A stretch of 34,045 bases of DNA, from the NCBI GenBank assembly GCA_937123825.1, contig CAKZKQ010000492.1, positions 1 to 34,045 of the forward strand, read 5' to 3'. Position numbers and translations under genes: made by a program. Positions 1-10,000 of this stretch are shown in pieces (the stretch's first letter is position 1; each line of letters begins with the position of its first letter). The notes beneath the pieces were generated by a model, which did no database searches, was not told the DNA's origin, and saw nothing but the letters and a program-made list of their open reading frames with translations. This stretch comes from an uncultured Pseudomonadota bacterium. Its GTDB lineage: Bacteria > Myxococcota_A > Bradymonadia > Bradymonadales > GCA-2716585.

Positions 1-204
1 AGCCATAGCAGCGCTATTGCGAGCGAGTTCTGTGGCCTATAGCGCCATCAGGGCCGCCCCAAAAGTCACAAAGTCAGCCGGACGTCTGCAGCTTGGTATG
101 ACAGCCATCCTTCGCCAGTGGCCTGACCATGGACCATCACAGCCCAAACTGTCAATCCCGCCCTACCGTTCAGATTGGTGCTTCAAATGCACTGCCAACA
201 AGAC
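1..204. other. Left contig edge, no gene recognised
   Basis: This stretch lies downstream of the polyphosphate kinase stop codon. Short open frames cross it, but none has a convincing ribosome binding site or a recognisable protein. I see no strong hairpin with a T-tract that would mark the end of the ppk transcript. Confidence 0.5.
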
Positions 205-2298
205 CTACACGCCGCTAAGAAAAAGCTCCTGAACATCAATGGCCTCTTCACCCTCTTTGGGGGTCAGGCGCGTGTAGCTGCCATCAGGGTTCATCAAGCG
301 GCTGCGGCAGTTGTCTTTGAGGTAGGGCTCAAGGACATGTTTGCGCAGGTGGTCCACCAACGCAGGGTCCGAGACGGGAAAAACCGTCTCGACGCGCTTG
401 TCGAGGTTGCGCGGCATCAAATCAGCGCTGCCCAGATAGATCTGGGGGCTGCCGCCGTTTTCAAACGAGAAGAGCCGGGTGTGCTCCAGAAAACGCCCCA
501 CGACGCTGGTCACCCGGATGGTCTCACTCAAGCCTGGCACGCCCGGCCGCAGGCAACAAATGCCGCGCACCAACAAATCAATGCGCAGACCCTTCTGCGA
601 AGCCTCGTACAAGAGCTTGATGGTCGCCGTATCAACCAGCGCGTTGGTCTTCAAAATGAGGTGGGCAGGCCGACCCGCCTCCTGATGCTCGATCTCTCGC
701 CGGATGAGCGCCATCAAGCGCTTGCGCAGCAGCACCGGCGCCACAATAAGCTTGTGGTAGTCGCGCTTTGCCGAATAACCCGTCAGGTAGTTAAAGAGGT
801 GAGAGGCGTCCTCGCCGATCTTCTCATCGCAGGTGAACATCCCGATGTCAGTGTAGATGTGGGCGGTCACCGAGTTGTAGTTGCCCGTCGACAGGTGCAC
901 GTAGCGCCGGATTCGGTTGCCCTCTTTGCGCACCACCAGCGCGATCTTGGAGTGGGTCTTGAGGCCCACCAGACCGTACACGACATGAACCCCCTCCTGC
1001 TCCAGCGCGCGGGCCCAGCCAATGTTGCTCTCTTCATCAAAGCGGGCCTTGAGTTCGACCAGGACCGCCACCTGCTTGCCGCGCTCGCGCGCTTCGAGCA
1101 ACGCCTTGACCACCGGCGAGTTGCGCCCGACGCGGTAAAGGGTCTGCTTGATGGCCAGGACGTCGGGGTCGCGGGCGGCTTGCTTGAGAAACTCCACCAC
1201 CGGGACAAACGAGTCGTAGGGGTGGTGCACCAACACATCGCCGCGCCGAATGCCCTCAAAAATGGAGCCTTCGCTGCGCTCAGGGTCAAAAATCGGCGCC
1301 ATGGCTGGCAAAAAGGGCGGATCTTTGAGCGCAAAACGCTCCACGCCGTGCAATGTCCACAGCGGCCCCATGTCCAGCGGCCCCTCAAGCGTGTAGATGT
1401 CGGGGCGCTCAAGATCGAGGTTGCTCAGCAAAATCTCGCGCAGCTCGGCGGGCATCTGCGGGTTGACCATCACGCGCACCACCGACCCAAAGCGGCGCTG
1501 GCGCAGCCCCTGCTCAATGGTTTGGAGCAGGTCCGACGCCTCGATCTCCTGGATCACAATGTCCGCGTCGCGGGTGACGTGGAACGGGTGCGACTCAATG
1601 ACCTCCATCCCCGGAAAGAGCGTCCCCAACCGCGCCGCGATCACCTGCTCCAACCACACAAAGGTCCGCGCGCGCCCAATGGGCTCCTCGCCGCCGAGCT
1701 TCTCGATCGTCAAAAGCCGGGGCAAGCTGCGCGGCACCTTCAGCCGGGCAAAGTGCTCGTTGCCGCTGGGGTCGCGGATCAGAATCGCCAGGTTGAGGCT
1801 CAAGTGCGAGATGTGCGGAAAAGGGTGCCCAGGGTCAAAGCCCAGCGGCGTCAGGACCGGAAAAATCACCTCGTCAAAGTACTGGTCGACCCGCTGGCGC
1901 TGCGCGTCAGACAAATCCTTGTAATTGCAGACAAGGACATCCTCTTTGGCCAGCAACGGCACCAACTCACGGGTGAAGCAGGCCTGGCATTGGCGCATCA
2001 ACTCGTGGGCCAGGTGACGGACCTGAACCAACTGCTCAGCGGGCGTCAACCCATCGGGCGACGGCTCGCCCACACCCGCCTCGATCTGCTGCTTCAAGCC
2101 CGCCACGCGGACCATGAAGAACTCATCGAGGTTGGAGCTGACGATGGCCAGGAACTTCACCCGCTCCAGCAGCGGGTTGGAGCTGTCCTGGGCCTCCTCA
2201 AGCACGCGCCGCTGAAACTCCAGCAAGCTCAATTCACGGTTGATGTACAGCGACGGGTCGTCCAAAGACGACCACACCAGCCCCTTTTCATCACTCAT
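205..2298 (-). CDS. ppk1: Polyphosphate kinase 1 (Ppk1)
   Basis: Cytoplasmic or membrane-associated enzyme that reversibly transfers the gamma phosphate of ATP to inorganic polyphosphate. The 697-aa length matches the family (E. coli Ppk, 688 aa). The N-terminus carries the typical NRELSLLEFQ segment (about residues 20-29) and the SSNLDEFFMVRVAGLK segment. The catalytic core has VHLSTGNYN, whose His468 matches the autophosphorylated histidine (E. coli His435). LEHTR, with His606, matches the second essential histidine (E. coli His592). The PLD-like C1 and C2 halves are complete, with KTHSKIALV and DLMPRNLD. It is the last gene of a same-strand run with the S9 peptidase and DUF72 genes. The 143-bp gap before it leaves room for its own promoter, though none is clear. 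Identification is secure; the start ATG has only a weak GAG-type ribosome binding site. Confidence 0.97.
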   Translation of the reverse strand: MSDEKGLVWSSLDDPSLYINRELSLLEFQRRVLEEAQDSSNPLLERVKFLAIVSSNLDEFFMVRVAGLKQQIEAGVGEPSPDGLTPAEQLVQVRHLAHELMRQCQACFTRELVPLLAKEDVLVCNYKDLSDAQRQRVDQYFDEVIFPVLTPLGFDPGHPFPHISHLSLNLAILIRDPSGNEHFARLKVPRSLPRLLTIEKLGGEEPIGRARTFVWLEQVIAARLGTLFPGMEVIESHPFHVTRDADIVIQEIEASDLLQTIEQGLRQRRFGSVVRVMVNPQMPAELREILLSNLDLERPDIYTLEGPLDMGPLWTLHGVERFALKDPPFLPAMAPIFDPERSEGSIFEGIRRGDVLVHHPYDSFVPVVEFLKQAARDPDVLAIKQTLYRVGRNSPVVKALLEARERGKQVAVLVELKARFDEESNIGWARALEQEGVHVVYGLVGLKTHSKIALVVRKEGNRIRRYVHLSTGNYNSVTAHIYTDIGMFTCDEKIGEDASHLFNYLTGYSAKRDYHKLIVAPVLLRKRLMALIRREIEHQEAGRPAHLILKTNALVDTATIKLLYEASQKGLRIDLLVRGICCLRPGVPGLSETIRVTSVVGRFLEHTRLFSFENGGSPQIYLGSADLMPRNLDKRVETVFPVSDPALVDHLRKHVLEPYLKDNCRSRLMNPDGSYTRLTPKEGEEAIDVQELFLSGV

Positions 2299-2441
2299 AG
2301 GCTCTTTGATTGGGTGTGGTTGGGTGCGTTGAGGTCGATGCTTGACGGCAAAGTCGACCCGATTCTATCGATCCGATGCGCCCACACCATAACACATCAA
2401 CGCCAACGGCACACAGACCCCCAATCAACGCCCCAAAGCCC

Positions 2442-3305
2442 TCAAAAGAGCTTCAACTGAGAGGGCGGATCGGGGATGGTGCTCCAGGGCAAAGGCTCCA
2501 CGGGCGCCCCGCGCTCCAAAAGCTGGCCGTGGAAGTCGCGCATGGTCCCCGGAGAGTGGGTATCGTCGGGACAATGCACAAAGAAGTAGACCTCGGTGCC
2601 GGCCTCCAGCCACTGATCCACGCGCCGGACCCACTCCTTGATGTAGGGCACGTTGAAGCGCGGCTCGGGGTGGGTGATGAAACGCACAAAGGCCAGCGAC
2701 GCCGTCACATCCAGCGCCAACGGCAGGTAGGGCTTGGGACGACTCTGAAAGACCGGCCGGTCAGGGTCGGCCTCGTAAATCGGCCGCGTGTCCAACGTCA
2801 CGCGCCCCACACCCAGGTTGTCGAGCAACTTGCGCAGCGACGAGGCATGGGGCTCGCGAAACCAAGCCGGATGGCGCACCTCCACCACGACCCTGGCCTG
2901 CTGCCTTGGCCACGGACCCAGGAAGTTGGCCAAATCGCCCAACATCTCTGGCCCGTAGGTCGGCGGCAACTGCACAAAACACGGCCCCAGGTTCTGCCCC
3001 AGAAGCTGCATCCGCTCCAAAAACGCCAGCGCCTGCGGCAACATCGGCCTCAGCGCCCCGGCATGCGTCACATCTCTTGGCAGCTTCGGACAAAACCGAA
3101 ACCCCTCAGGCACCTGACTGGCCCATTTCTGGACGGTGCTCACGCCCGGGGTGGCGTAAAAGGTCGTGTTGCCCTCCACGGCCGTCACGCGCTGGCTGTA
3201 GAGCTTCAAAAAGTCGTCCGAAGTGGCCCCGTGAGGGTAAAAACTGCCCGCCCAACCCTTGAAGGACCAGATCGCAAACCCTGTCCTGTAAGGCGGCGCG
3301 CTCAT
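2442..3305 (-). CDS. DUF72 (YecE-like) family protein
   Basis: A 287-aa protein of the DUF72 family, a TIM-barrel fold of unknown biochemical role found across bacteria and archaea. Family hallmarks visible are the N-terminal WSFKGWAGSFYP stretch (about residues 13-24), VEGNTTFYATP (about residues 43-53), the FCPKLPRDVTHAG segment, the EVRHPAWF strand and the C-terminal YFFVHCPDDTHSPG segment. The length is normal for the family. Its ATG overlaps the stop codon of the upstream S9 peptidase in an ATGA arrangement, which implies translational coupling, and an AGGGGG ribosome binding site lies inside the end of that gene. No signal peptide or membrane segment is present, so it should be cytoplasmic. 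The family call is firm; the function is unknown. Confidence 0.93.
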   Translation of the reverse strand: MSAPPYRTGFAIWSFKGWAGSFYPHGATSDDFLKLYSQRVTAVEGNTTFYATPGVSTVQKWASQVPEGFRFCPKLPRDVTHAGALRPMLPQALAFLERMQLLGQNLGPCFVQLPPTYGPEMLGDLANFLGPWPRQQARVVVEVRHPAWFREPHASSLRKLLDNLGVGRVTLDTRPIYEADPDRPVFQSRPKPYLPLALDVTASLAFVRFITHPEPRFNVPYIKEWVRRVDQWLEAGTEVYFFVHCPDDTHSPGTMRDFHGQLLERGAPVEPLPWSTIPDPPSQLKLF

Positions 3306-5323
3306 GACGCCCCCTGCCCAAAGACCTCACACCCCAAATGCTCCGCCATAAAGGACAAGACAGCCTCGTACCAGACCACGATGTTGCGCGGCTTGAGGAT
3401 CCAATGGTTCTCATCGGGGAAGAGCAACAACTCCGACTCCACCCCATGAAACTGCAGCGCCTCAAAGAGCGACAGCGCCTCGCCAATCGGCACCCGATAG
3501 TCCTTCTCGCCGTGAATGATCAGCGTCGGCGTCTTCCAGTTGTGCACATGGGCGTGGGGCGAATACCGGTTGAGCTTCTCGGCGTCTTTCCAAGGGGTTT
3601 GACCGTACATGAGGTTCCACCACGCCGGCGCGTCGGTGGTCGAACTGAAGGCCCGCAGGTCAAAGAGGCTCGCGTGGGTGATCAGCGCCGCAAAGCGGTC
3701 GGTGTTGACGCCGATCCAGTTGGTCATATAGCCCCCAAAAGAGCCGCCCATCGCCGCCACGCCGCCCACATCAGGACGCGCCTCAAGTGCGTCCGCCACC
3801 GCCATCACGTCCAGATAGCACTGACCGCCCCAGTTGTTGCCCCAGATCCCCTCAATGAGTTCCTGGCCAAAACCAATCGAGCCGGTGGGGTTGGGCATCG
3901 CCACGGCAAAACCCTGCTCGACCGCCACCAGACTGTTCCAGCGCCAATGCCAGACATCGGCCCACTGCCCCATTGGCCCGCCGTGGATCCACAGCAAGGT
4001 CGGGTGCGGCCCCTGGCCCTTGGGCGACGCCACCCAACACTGCACGCGGATGCCGTTTGGAGCCTCAACAAAGATCTCCTCCACATCGGCAAGCTCCCGG
4101 CACTGCTGGGCGCTGACCCCGCTGAGCGTGGCCAAGAGCTTTGGCTCTCCAGCCTGCCCCAACGGCAGGATAAACGGCTCGGGAGGCTGCAAAAGCCCCG
4201 AACGCACCCCCACGACCGCATCGTCCGTCACCGCCAACCCCGAGTGAGACTCGGCGCACTGCGGTGTGGTGAGCTGCACCACGCTGCCATCTTCAGCATC
4301 GATCCGAAAGACGGGCGACGCACCATCCGAGGCCGCCACCGTCACCAGCGCCTTGCCATCAGGGGTCCAGCACAGCGATCCGGGCCAGCGATCCCAGCCC
4401 TGGGTCAAAGGGCGAGCCTGGCCGGTGGCGACATTGAGCAGCTCCACCCAGTTGGGACCCATTTGATCGTCCTGGCGTTGGTGGTGCACCAGGGCCAGCG
4501 TCTGACCATCGGGCGAAAAGGCTGGAGAACCCACGCTGCGCCGGGCGGGCAACGCCTGACTGCGGTGTTCGCCGCTTTGCGTGTCGATGAACACAATCGT
4601 GGTGTCGTGGAGCCGATCGACGCTGATGGCGCTGGCACAGGTCACCACCACGCTCTGACCATCGGGGCTGATCGTCCACTCCGCGCGGCGAAGCTCGCGG
4701 TCAAAGTCGGGCGTCAGGTCCTGCCGCGCTCCATCGCGGTAGGCCACCAGATGGGGCGCGGCCTCGGGGATCCAGTGATCCCAGTAACGCACCGGCATGC
4801 GCTTGTAGCGCCGCGCCGAGGGGCCGTGCTTGCGCCGGTCCTGCGAGGTCTTGCGCTGCTCGTCGTGGGGCACGCCCGGCAACACCGACGCCATCACCAC
4901 CAACACATCGGCCGCTTTGGCGCACGCAAACGAGGACACCCCCAGCGGCTCTTCGGTCAGCACGACCGGTTCACCGCCGTGCACGGGCAGCGACCACACC
5001 TGGGCGCAGTCGTCCTCGCTGGGTTTGCCGCTGACGTCGGCGGGGCGATTGCTCAGGAAGCAGAGCGCTCCGGCGGCGTTGAAGGCCGGAGCGCTGTCGT
5101 TCCAGTCCCCTCGAGTCAGCGCCGCCGCCGGGGCATCGTCCACCAGCGACACGCGCCAGAGGTCCGACACATAGGCCGCCCGGTCCTTGTTGAGGCGTTG
5201 CACGGCCACCGCCGCCCAGCTCTGGCAGGGAGACGGCGCGATGGCCGTGACACGGGACATGTCGACAAGTCTTTGGGGCGTGAGCGCAAAGGGCGTTTCT
5301 TCACAAGAAGGCTTCTGGGTCAT
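3302..5323 (-). CDS. S9 family peptidase (prolyl oligopeptidase / acylaminoacyl-peptidase type)
   Basis: A 673-aa serine peptidase. The N-terminal two thirds form a WD40/TolB-like beta-propeller, shown by repeated motifs such as SPDGQSVVV, SPDGQTLALV and TPDGKALVTV. The C-terminal third is an alpha/beta-hydrolase domain starting near the LLWIHGGP oxyanion region. The catalytic triad is complete: Ser528 in GGSFGGY, Asp608 in HGEKDYRVP and His640 in DENHW. Peptidases of this type remove N-terminal residues or cleave short oligopeptides, and the propeller restricts access to the active site. No signal peptide is seen, so a cytoplasmic site is likely. It is the first gene of the leftward run with DUF72 and ppk1 and is divergent from the 5430 gene. 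The exact subfamily cannot be fixed from sequence alone. Confidence 0.95.
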   Translation of the reverse strand: MTQKPSCEETPFALTPQRLVDMSRVTAIAPSPCQSWAAVAVQRLNKDRAAYVSDLWRVSLVDDAPAAALTRGDWNDSAPAFNAAGALCFLSNRPADVSGKPSEDDCAQVWSLPVHGGEPVVLTEEPLGVSSFACAKAADVLVVMASVLPGVPHDEQRKTSQDRRKHGPSARRYKRMPVRYWDHWIPEAAPHLVAYRDGARQDLTPDFDRELRRAEWTISPDGQSVVVTCASAISVDRLHDTTIVFIDTQSGEHRSQALPARRSVGSPAFSPDGQTLALVHHQRQDDQMGPNWVELLNVATGQARPLTQGWDRWPGSLCWTPDGKALVTVAASDGASPVFRIDAEDGSVVQLTTPQCAESHSGLAVTDDAVVGVRSGLLQPPEPFILPLGQAGEPKLLATLSGVSAQQCRELADVEEIFVEAPNGIRVQCWVASPKGQGPHPTLLWIHGGPMGQWADVWHWRWNSLVAVEQGFAVAMPNPTGSIGFGQELIEGIWGNNWGGQCYLDVMAVADALEARPDVGGVAAMGGSFGGYMTNWIGVNTDRFAALITHASLFDLRAFSSTTDAPAWWNLMYGQTPWKDAEKLNRYSPHAHVHNWKTPTLIIHGEKDYRVPIGEALSLFEALQFHGVESELLLFPDENHWILKPRNIVVWYEAVLSFMAEHLGCEVFGQGAS

Positions 5324-5429
5324 GACTCTGTGGCATCATCGGTTGTCAGCCCCTTGGATAGGGCCTACCCTTGGGGTAAGGATCAGCGCCGTGGTTGCGG
5401 CTGCGGCGCCAGGACGGAGCGTATATCAT
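5324..5429. promoter_or_regulatory. Divergent intergenic region, probable back-to-back promoters
   Basis: This 106-bp gap separates the leftward S9 peptidase gene from the rightward gene at 5430, so promoters for both should lie here. A good ribosome binding site (AGGACGGAG, from about 5411) precedes the ATG at 5430. No convincing -35/-10 pair can be named, so the regulatory call rests on gene arrangement. Confidence 0.4.
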
Positions 5430-7064
5430 ATGAGCCACCTGGCCTATGACAAGCTAGCCCGTGAAACTCTTTTGATGCTCATGGACTCTGGGCAGTTGCG
5501 CGCTGCAGCCAAAGACCAGCTTGTGGCCTACGAAACCTACCATCTGCCGCCAAAGATCCGTCTGGAATTGCCGGATCAAGACGCGTTCACACAACTGATC
5601 AACCCACGCACCACCCAGGAGCACAGCCGCCAGCTCGCCGCCGCCATCATGGAGGTCGCCCGCACTGAAGAGAGCGACACCTGGATCGTCGCCCACGACC
5701 ACCTGGAGGTCGAAACCCAGTTGGCGATCGGGCGCAGCAACCCCAACGCCACCCCGCTCTACGGCAACGAAGAAGCGTCCACTCAAGAGGCGCAGCAGGA
5801 AGGCGCGGAAACGGGCGAGGCGCTGGCGAGGGTGGTGTTGGACAACGGACACAAGGCGGTGTTGCGGCGCGGGGCGGGGTTGGTGCTGGTTTTCCAGTCG
5901 CGCTGGAGCCCCAGGCTGAGCATGATGGAGGCCCCCGAAGAAGGCTCGGAGGCTGGCTTTTTGCTGGCCGATGGTCCCGTGGAGGTGTCCACCTCGGATG
6001 GGCGTCAGAAGTCCTACGAGGCCCCGGCGCGCATCCCCATCACCCACGATCTGACCTTTAAGGCCGAAGGGCCGCGCTGGAGGCCTTGGAAGCGCCCGCT
6101 GGAGGGCCGCATTGAGGTCCTTGGGGTCTCTCGGCTCTCGCGCCCTGGTTTGATGCTGACCGACCGCACCGGCGAAACCTTTGCCTGGGAGCGCAACGGC
6201 CAGCCCATGCTGGAGGTCGGGCCCGAAGGCGCCGTCAGGAGCACCGAGGTCGACCTGACGCTGCACTCGGGTGCCGGAGACCGCCTCGACATCGAGCCTC
6301 AAAGTCAGAACGTCCAGTGGTCCACGTGGTTTGATGGCCGCCCGCTGCGCCTGCCCCCCAACGTGCGTGTCCCTGTGCTGGGCTCGCATCTGGTTGGGCT
6401 TGGACGCGACGAAGACCCGATACAGACTCGCTTGGCCAGCGCCAGCCCTTCGCCGCCGCCCCGCGTGGTCGAGATCCACGGCTGGAGGCCGCCCCCCAGC
6501 CAGGATCAAAAGCCGTTTTCGGGCCTTTTTGGCTTTGAACAACCGGTGGCGGTGATCTGGGAAGATGGTCAGCGCCTCGATCCCAGCGCAGAGAACGCGC
6601 CGGTGCGTGTGCCGGTCCATGATCAGGCCCTGGTGGGGATGATGTGCGCGGTGGCGCTCGACGGCTGCCCGGGCTGTAAATTGGTGCCGATGACCACCGC
6701 GCTGGCCGCCGAGGGGCTCTCCATGAGGCGCGAGACCTGGAGTTGGTTCCAGGGCATCGTCCCCTTCACCATGCCTGGGGGGCGCTGGCGCCTGGAGGCC
6801 CTTGATCGGGTTAAAATCATCTACGGCGAGCCGTACAAGGTGCGCTCACTCTCGGCCGACCCGGAAGATGCGTGGCACATTCAGGGTTGGACGATCAGCG
6901 TGGTCGGCGACGAGTTGGACATCTCGGAGCCGGGCCGCGTGCCGATGATCCTGGACCGAAAGCCCATCGACCGGGCCCTGCGCGTGCCACTTGAGCGCGA
7001 GCACCGCTTGACCATCGGCACCGGCATTTACCGCATTGTGCGGCGACAGTCGGACCAAGGGTGA
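5430..7064 (+). CDS. Unrecognised protein, possible FhaA-N-like, partner of the SEDS-PBP fusion
   Basis: I do not recognise this 544-aa protein with confidence. The frame is open further upstream, but the ATG at 5430 has the only good ribosome binding site and the earlier codons lie in the divergent promoter region. There is no signal peptide or clear membrane segment. The first ~100 residues (LARETLLMLMDSGQLR, then LELPDQDAFTQL and HDHLEVETQLAIGRS) have the pattern and spacing of the FhaA N-terminal domain (DUF3662) of actinobacteria, though the similarity is weak. A beta-rich middle and tail follow. Residues around LEREHRLTIGTGIYRI could be the start of an FHA-like fold, but this is a guess. 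Its stop codon lies 6 bases before the SEDS-PBP start, so the two genes should be co-transcribed. An accessory or regulatory role in peptidoglycan synthesis is inferred from that neighbour only. Confidence 0.6.
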   Translation: MSHLAYDKLARETLLMLMDSGQLRAAAKDQLVAYETYHLPPKIRLELPDQDAFTQLINPRTTQEHSRQLAAAIMEVARTEESDTWIVAHDHLEVETQLAIGRSNPNATPLYGNEEASTQEAQQEGAETGEALARVVLDNGHKAVLRRGAGLVLVFQSRWSPRLSMMEAPEEGSEAGFLLADGPVEVSTSDGRQKSYEAPARIPITHDLTFKAEGPRWRPWKRPLEGRIEVLGVSRLSRPGLMLTDRTGETFAWERNGQPMLEVGPEGAVRSTEVDLTLHSGAGDRLDIEPQSQNVQWSTWFDGRPLRLPPNVRVPVLGSHLVGLGRDEDPIQTRLASASPSPPPRVVEIHGWRPPPSQDQKPFSGLFGFEQPVAVIWEDGQRLDPSAENAPVRVPVHDQALVGMMCAVALDGCPGCKLVPMTTALAAEGLSMRRETWSWFQGIVPFTMPGGRWRLEALDRVKIIYGEPYKVRSLSADPEDAWHIQGWTISVVGDELDISEPGRVPMILDRKPIDRALRVPLEREHRLTIGTGIYRIVRRQSDQG

Positions 7065-7070
7065 GGCCCC

Positions 7071-10000
7071 ATGAAGTCCAGCCTGTTTGAGGCGCTCCTG
7101 GCGTTGACACCGCCCGAACTGCACTTTGTATACATGGCGCTGATGACCACCAGCGCCGTGTTGACGGTGGGCGCCACGGCGGCGCTGGCGGTCCGCCGCA
7201 GCCACGGCGGCCCCATCACGCGCGGTCTGGCCATGGTCGCCTGCGGCCTCAACCTGGCCGCCGCCATCCTGGCCATCGATCTGGTCGGCCTGCACATCTA
7301 TGGACCGCTGACGGACACCCTGCGCATCTTCGCGCTCTGCGCCGTGGGCACGGTCGGCGGCGCGTCGATCCTGGTCGCCGCCACCGCCGCCTCGGCCAGG
7401 ACGGCCCTGATCATGGCCGCGTCGAGCGCCATGGGCGGCCTGGGGCTGCTGATCTACCTGCTTTTGATGGCCTCGGTTCCCCCGGGTATTGACCCTTCAT
7501 GGGAGTTGAGCCGATTTTTTGAGTTCGGCACCTTTTTGGCCTCGGGTTTTATGCTCTTGCTGGGGGTGGGGGTGATCTCTGCGCGCCGCCAGGGCGTGGC
7601 GCTGATCGTGGCGTCGAGCCTCTGCGGCGCGCTGGGACTGGCCACGCTCTCACAAGGCATGGCCAACCACCCCTCGCCGGGGCTCTCGTTCATTTTGCCT
7701 GCGTGGCTGCCCGTGGTCGGCACGGCGGTGTGGATGGTGGGGTTGTGGTTGCAGCGCCCAGGCAAGAAGAGCGGCGCGCTGACCCGCGCTGGTGGGCTTT
7801 TCAGGCGCCTCGACACCCGCTTGCTAGAGCACCCGGCCATGGCTGGCGCCGTGGTGGCGCTGCCTGTGATGGCGGCCATGGCGGCGGTGGTGCTGGCAGG
7901 CTCGGGCTCGGCCCGCGAAGCCTCGCGCGTCAGCGTGGGCGGCCTGAGCGTCACCCCCCAGTTGGCCGTGCCCTTCCTCTTTGCGGTGGCGTTGGGTGTG
8001 GTGGTGGCCAGGGATCAGTGGCGCTGGCGAGACGCGGCGGGCATTGGGCTGACGGTCGCCATGACGGGGCTTTTGCTGGCCCAGAAGGAGGTCGGCAATA
8101 CGGCGGTCGTCCTGATGGTGGCCTCGGCGGTGCTCCTGGTGGCGCGCGGCACCCTGCCCCACCTCATCGGCGGCGCAGGGCTGGGTGCGGCGGCCCTGGC
8201 GGTGGCCTACCAACTGGCCCCCATCATCAGCGCCATCCCGTTCACCGTCCGAGAGCGCGTTCACCTCTGGCTTGGCGGCGCCGAGCTGCTCCAACGCGGC
8301 GGCCACCTGGTCACCGCCAGCTACGTCGGCTTCAAGGTCGGCGGGTTTTGGGGGCTGGGCATCCACAACTCGCCCGATCTCAACCTCCCACGGCTCGTCA
8401 TCGCCTTGCACACCGACTTTCCGCTGGTGGTCCTGGGGCTTTTTGGCGGCTGGGGGATGCTGGCCCTCTACATCGCCTTTTTTACGGCGCTGGCCGTGCT
8501 CCTGCTCCACACCTTCCGCACGCTCAACTTCAGCGGCGACACGCGCCGCGCCCGCTTCCAAACCCCCATCCTGGTCGGCCTCTGGGCCGTGCCCGTCATC
8601 TCCACCACGCTCAACCTCGCCGGGGCCATCTCACAGGTCACCCCCTTTACCGGCGTCCCGGTGCTCTTCATCAGCACCAGCTCCATCTTTGTCATCTTCA
8701 ACTTTGGCATCCTGGCCCTCTTCCTGCTGGCCGGAAACCGCGATGCGCTGCGCGCGCGGCTCAAAACCAAAGAAGAGGCCGCGCTTAAAGAAGCCGCCGA
8801 TCCCAACGCCAACCCCATCAACCCGCGCAAAAACGCCCCCTCAAACCCGGCCCCAGACTCCAAAACAGCGACTCAGGAGCCTCCCGCAGTCAAACGCGGC
8901 CCGCTGCGCCGCTGGTGGCGCCGCTGGACCACCCCGGCGACGTGGTCCATGGCCATCGTCGGCATCAGACGCACCATGCGGCTGCGCCAGGTTGATCAGG
9001 GCGCCGTCATCCTCATGCTCTTGATGCCCATCGCGGCCATCATCTTCACCGTCACCATCCACAAACGCTACACCGACGACGCCCGCTACTTTGGCCACCC
9101 CAGGCTCACCCAGAAGCTGCACATTGAGCCGGGCGAAGGCGGCACCTGGGCCATCACCCAGGCCCCCGACGAGGCGCTCCTGGGACCGCTGAGCACGGAG
9201 CGTCTGGTCGAACTCGACGGCGTCTTGATGGGCTTTCGACAAGGACGCCTTCAGGTCCGAGGGGCGTGCTTTGATGAAGACAAACTCCAAGGGCCCGGGG
9301 TGGCGCTGGGCTTTGCGGGCATGCTGGACGCCCCTGAGCTGCCCTACGTGGACCAGATCACGCGCCCCGCCGTGGGCCGGCTGACCCAAAGCGGGCAACC
9401 CCAGGAAGAGATCAGCAACGACATCGTGCTGCCCTTTGGCGACATCGCCACGCACCACGTGCGCCTGCGGCGCCTGGAGTCGGGCCGCTACCACCTGCGC
9501 CCCCTGGTGGAGCACGCCCCCTTCTTTGTCATGGACAAGGACGGGCGCAGGGTCTCGGGCAAGGCCTCGATGTTTGATCCGGGAGAAGGCTTTGGCATCG
9601 GCTCGGTCCGCCCCAGGCGCTTCTTTGTCACCGAAGAACCCCAGGGGAGGGTGTGCGTGGCGATGCGCAAAGGGGCGCTCTTTGAGTACCCCCTGTCCTA
9701 CAGCGGGCCGACCGTGGTGGGCTCCATGGCGCTGCTCAGGCGCCAACTGGCCATCCGCACCACCGATCTGACCTTTGCCCAGGACCTCAAAGCGGCCGCC
9801 GAGGCCGGGCTCTTGACCAGCAAAGGCCCGCAGGGGCCGCTGGTGGTTGTGCCACACGACAAAAAAACGCGCGAAGGGTGGGATCAGCACACCCGGCGGC
9901 TCTTCTTCAGGGTCTTTCGGATGTTGAAGATCAAACAAAAGGACGGGAGCCTGCGCGAGGTGCTGGCCTGGTCGCGCCCCTTCTACTCGGACGGGGGTCG

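Noticed and set aside
175..2460. A 761-codon plus-strand frame over ppk1
   Set aside because: It is opposite a clear polyphosphate kinase. Its translation is rich in Arg, His, Gln and Leu with no recognisable motif, as expected for the antisense of a high-GC gene.
5340..5400. Short inverted repeat TACCC/GGGTA as a possible operator
   Set aside because: Only five base pairs around a 3-base centre, which is expected by chance in a GC-rich gap.
3338..5449. A 703-codon plus-strand frame over the S9 peptidase
   Set aside because: The minus strand holds a complete propeller and catalytic triad; the plus-strand product is Arg/His-rich without motifs.
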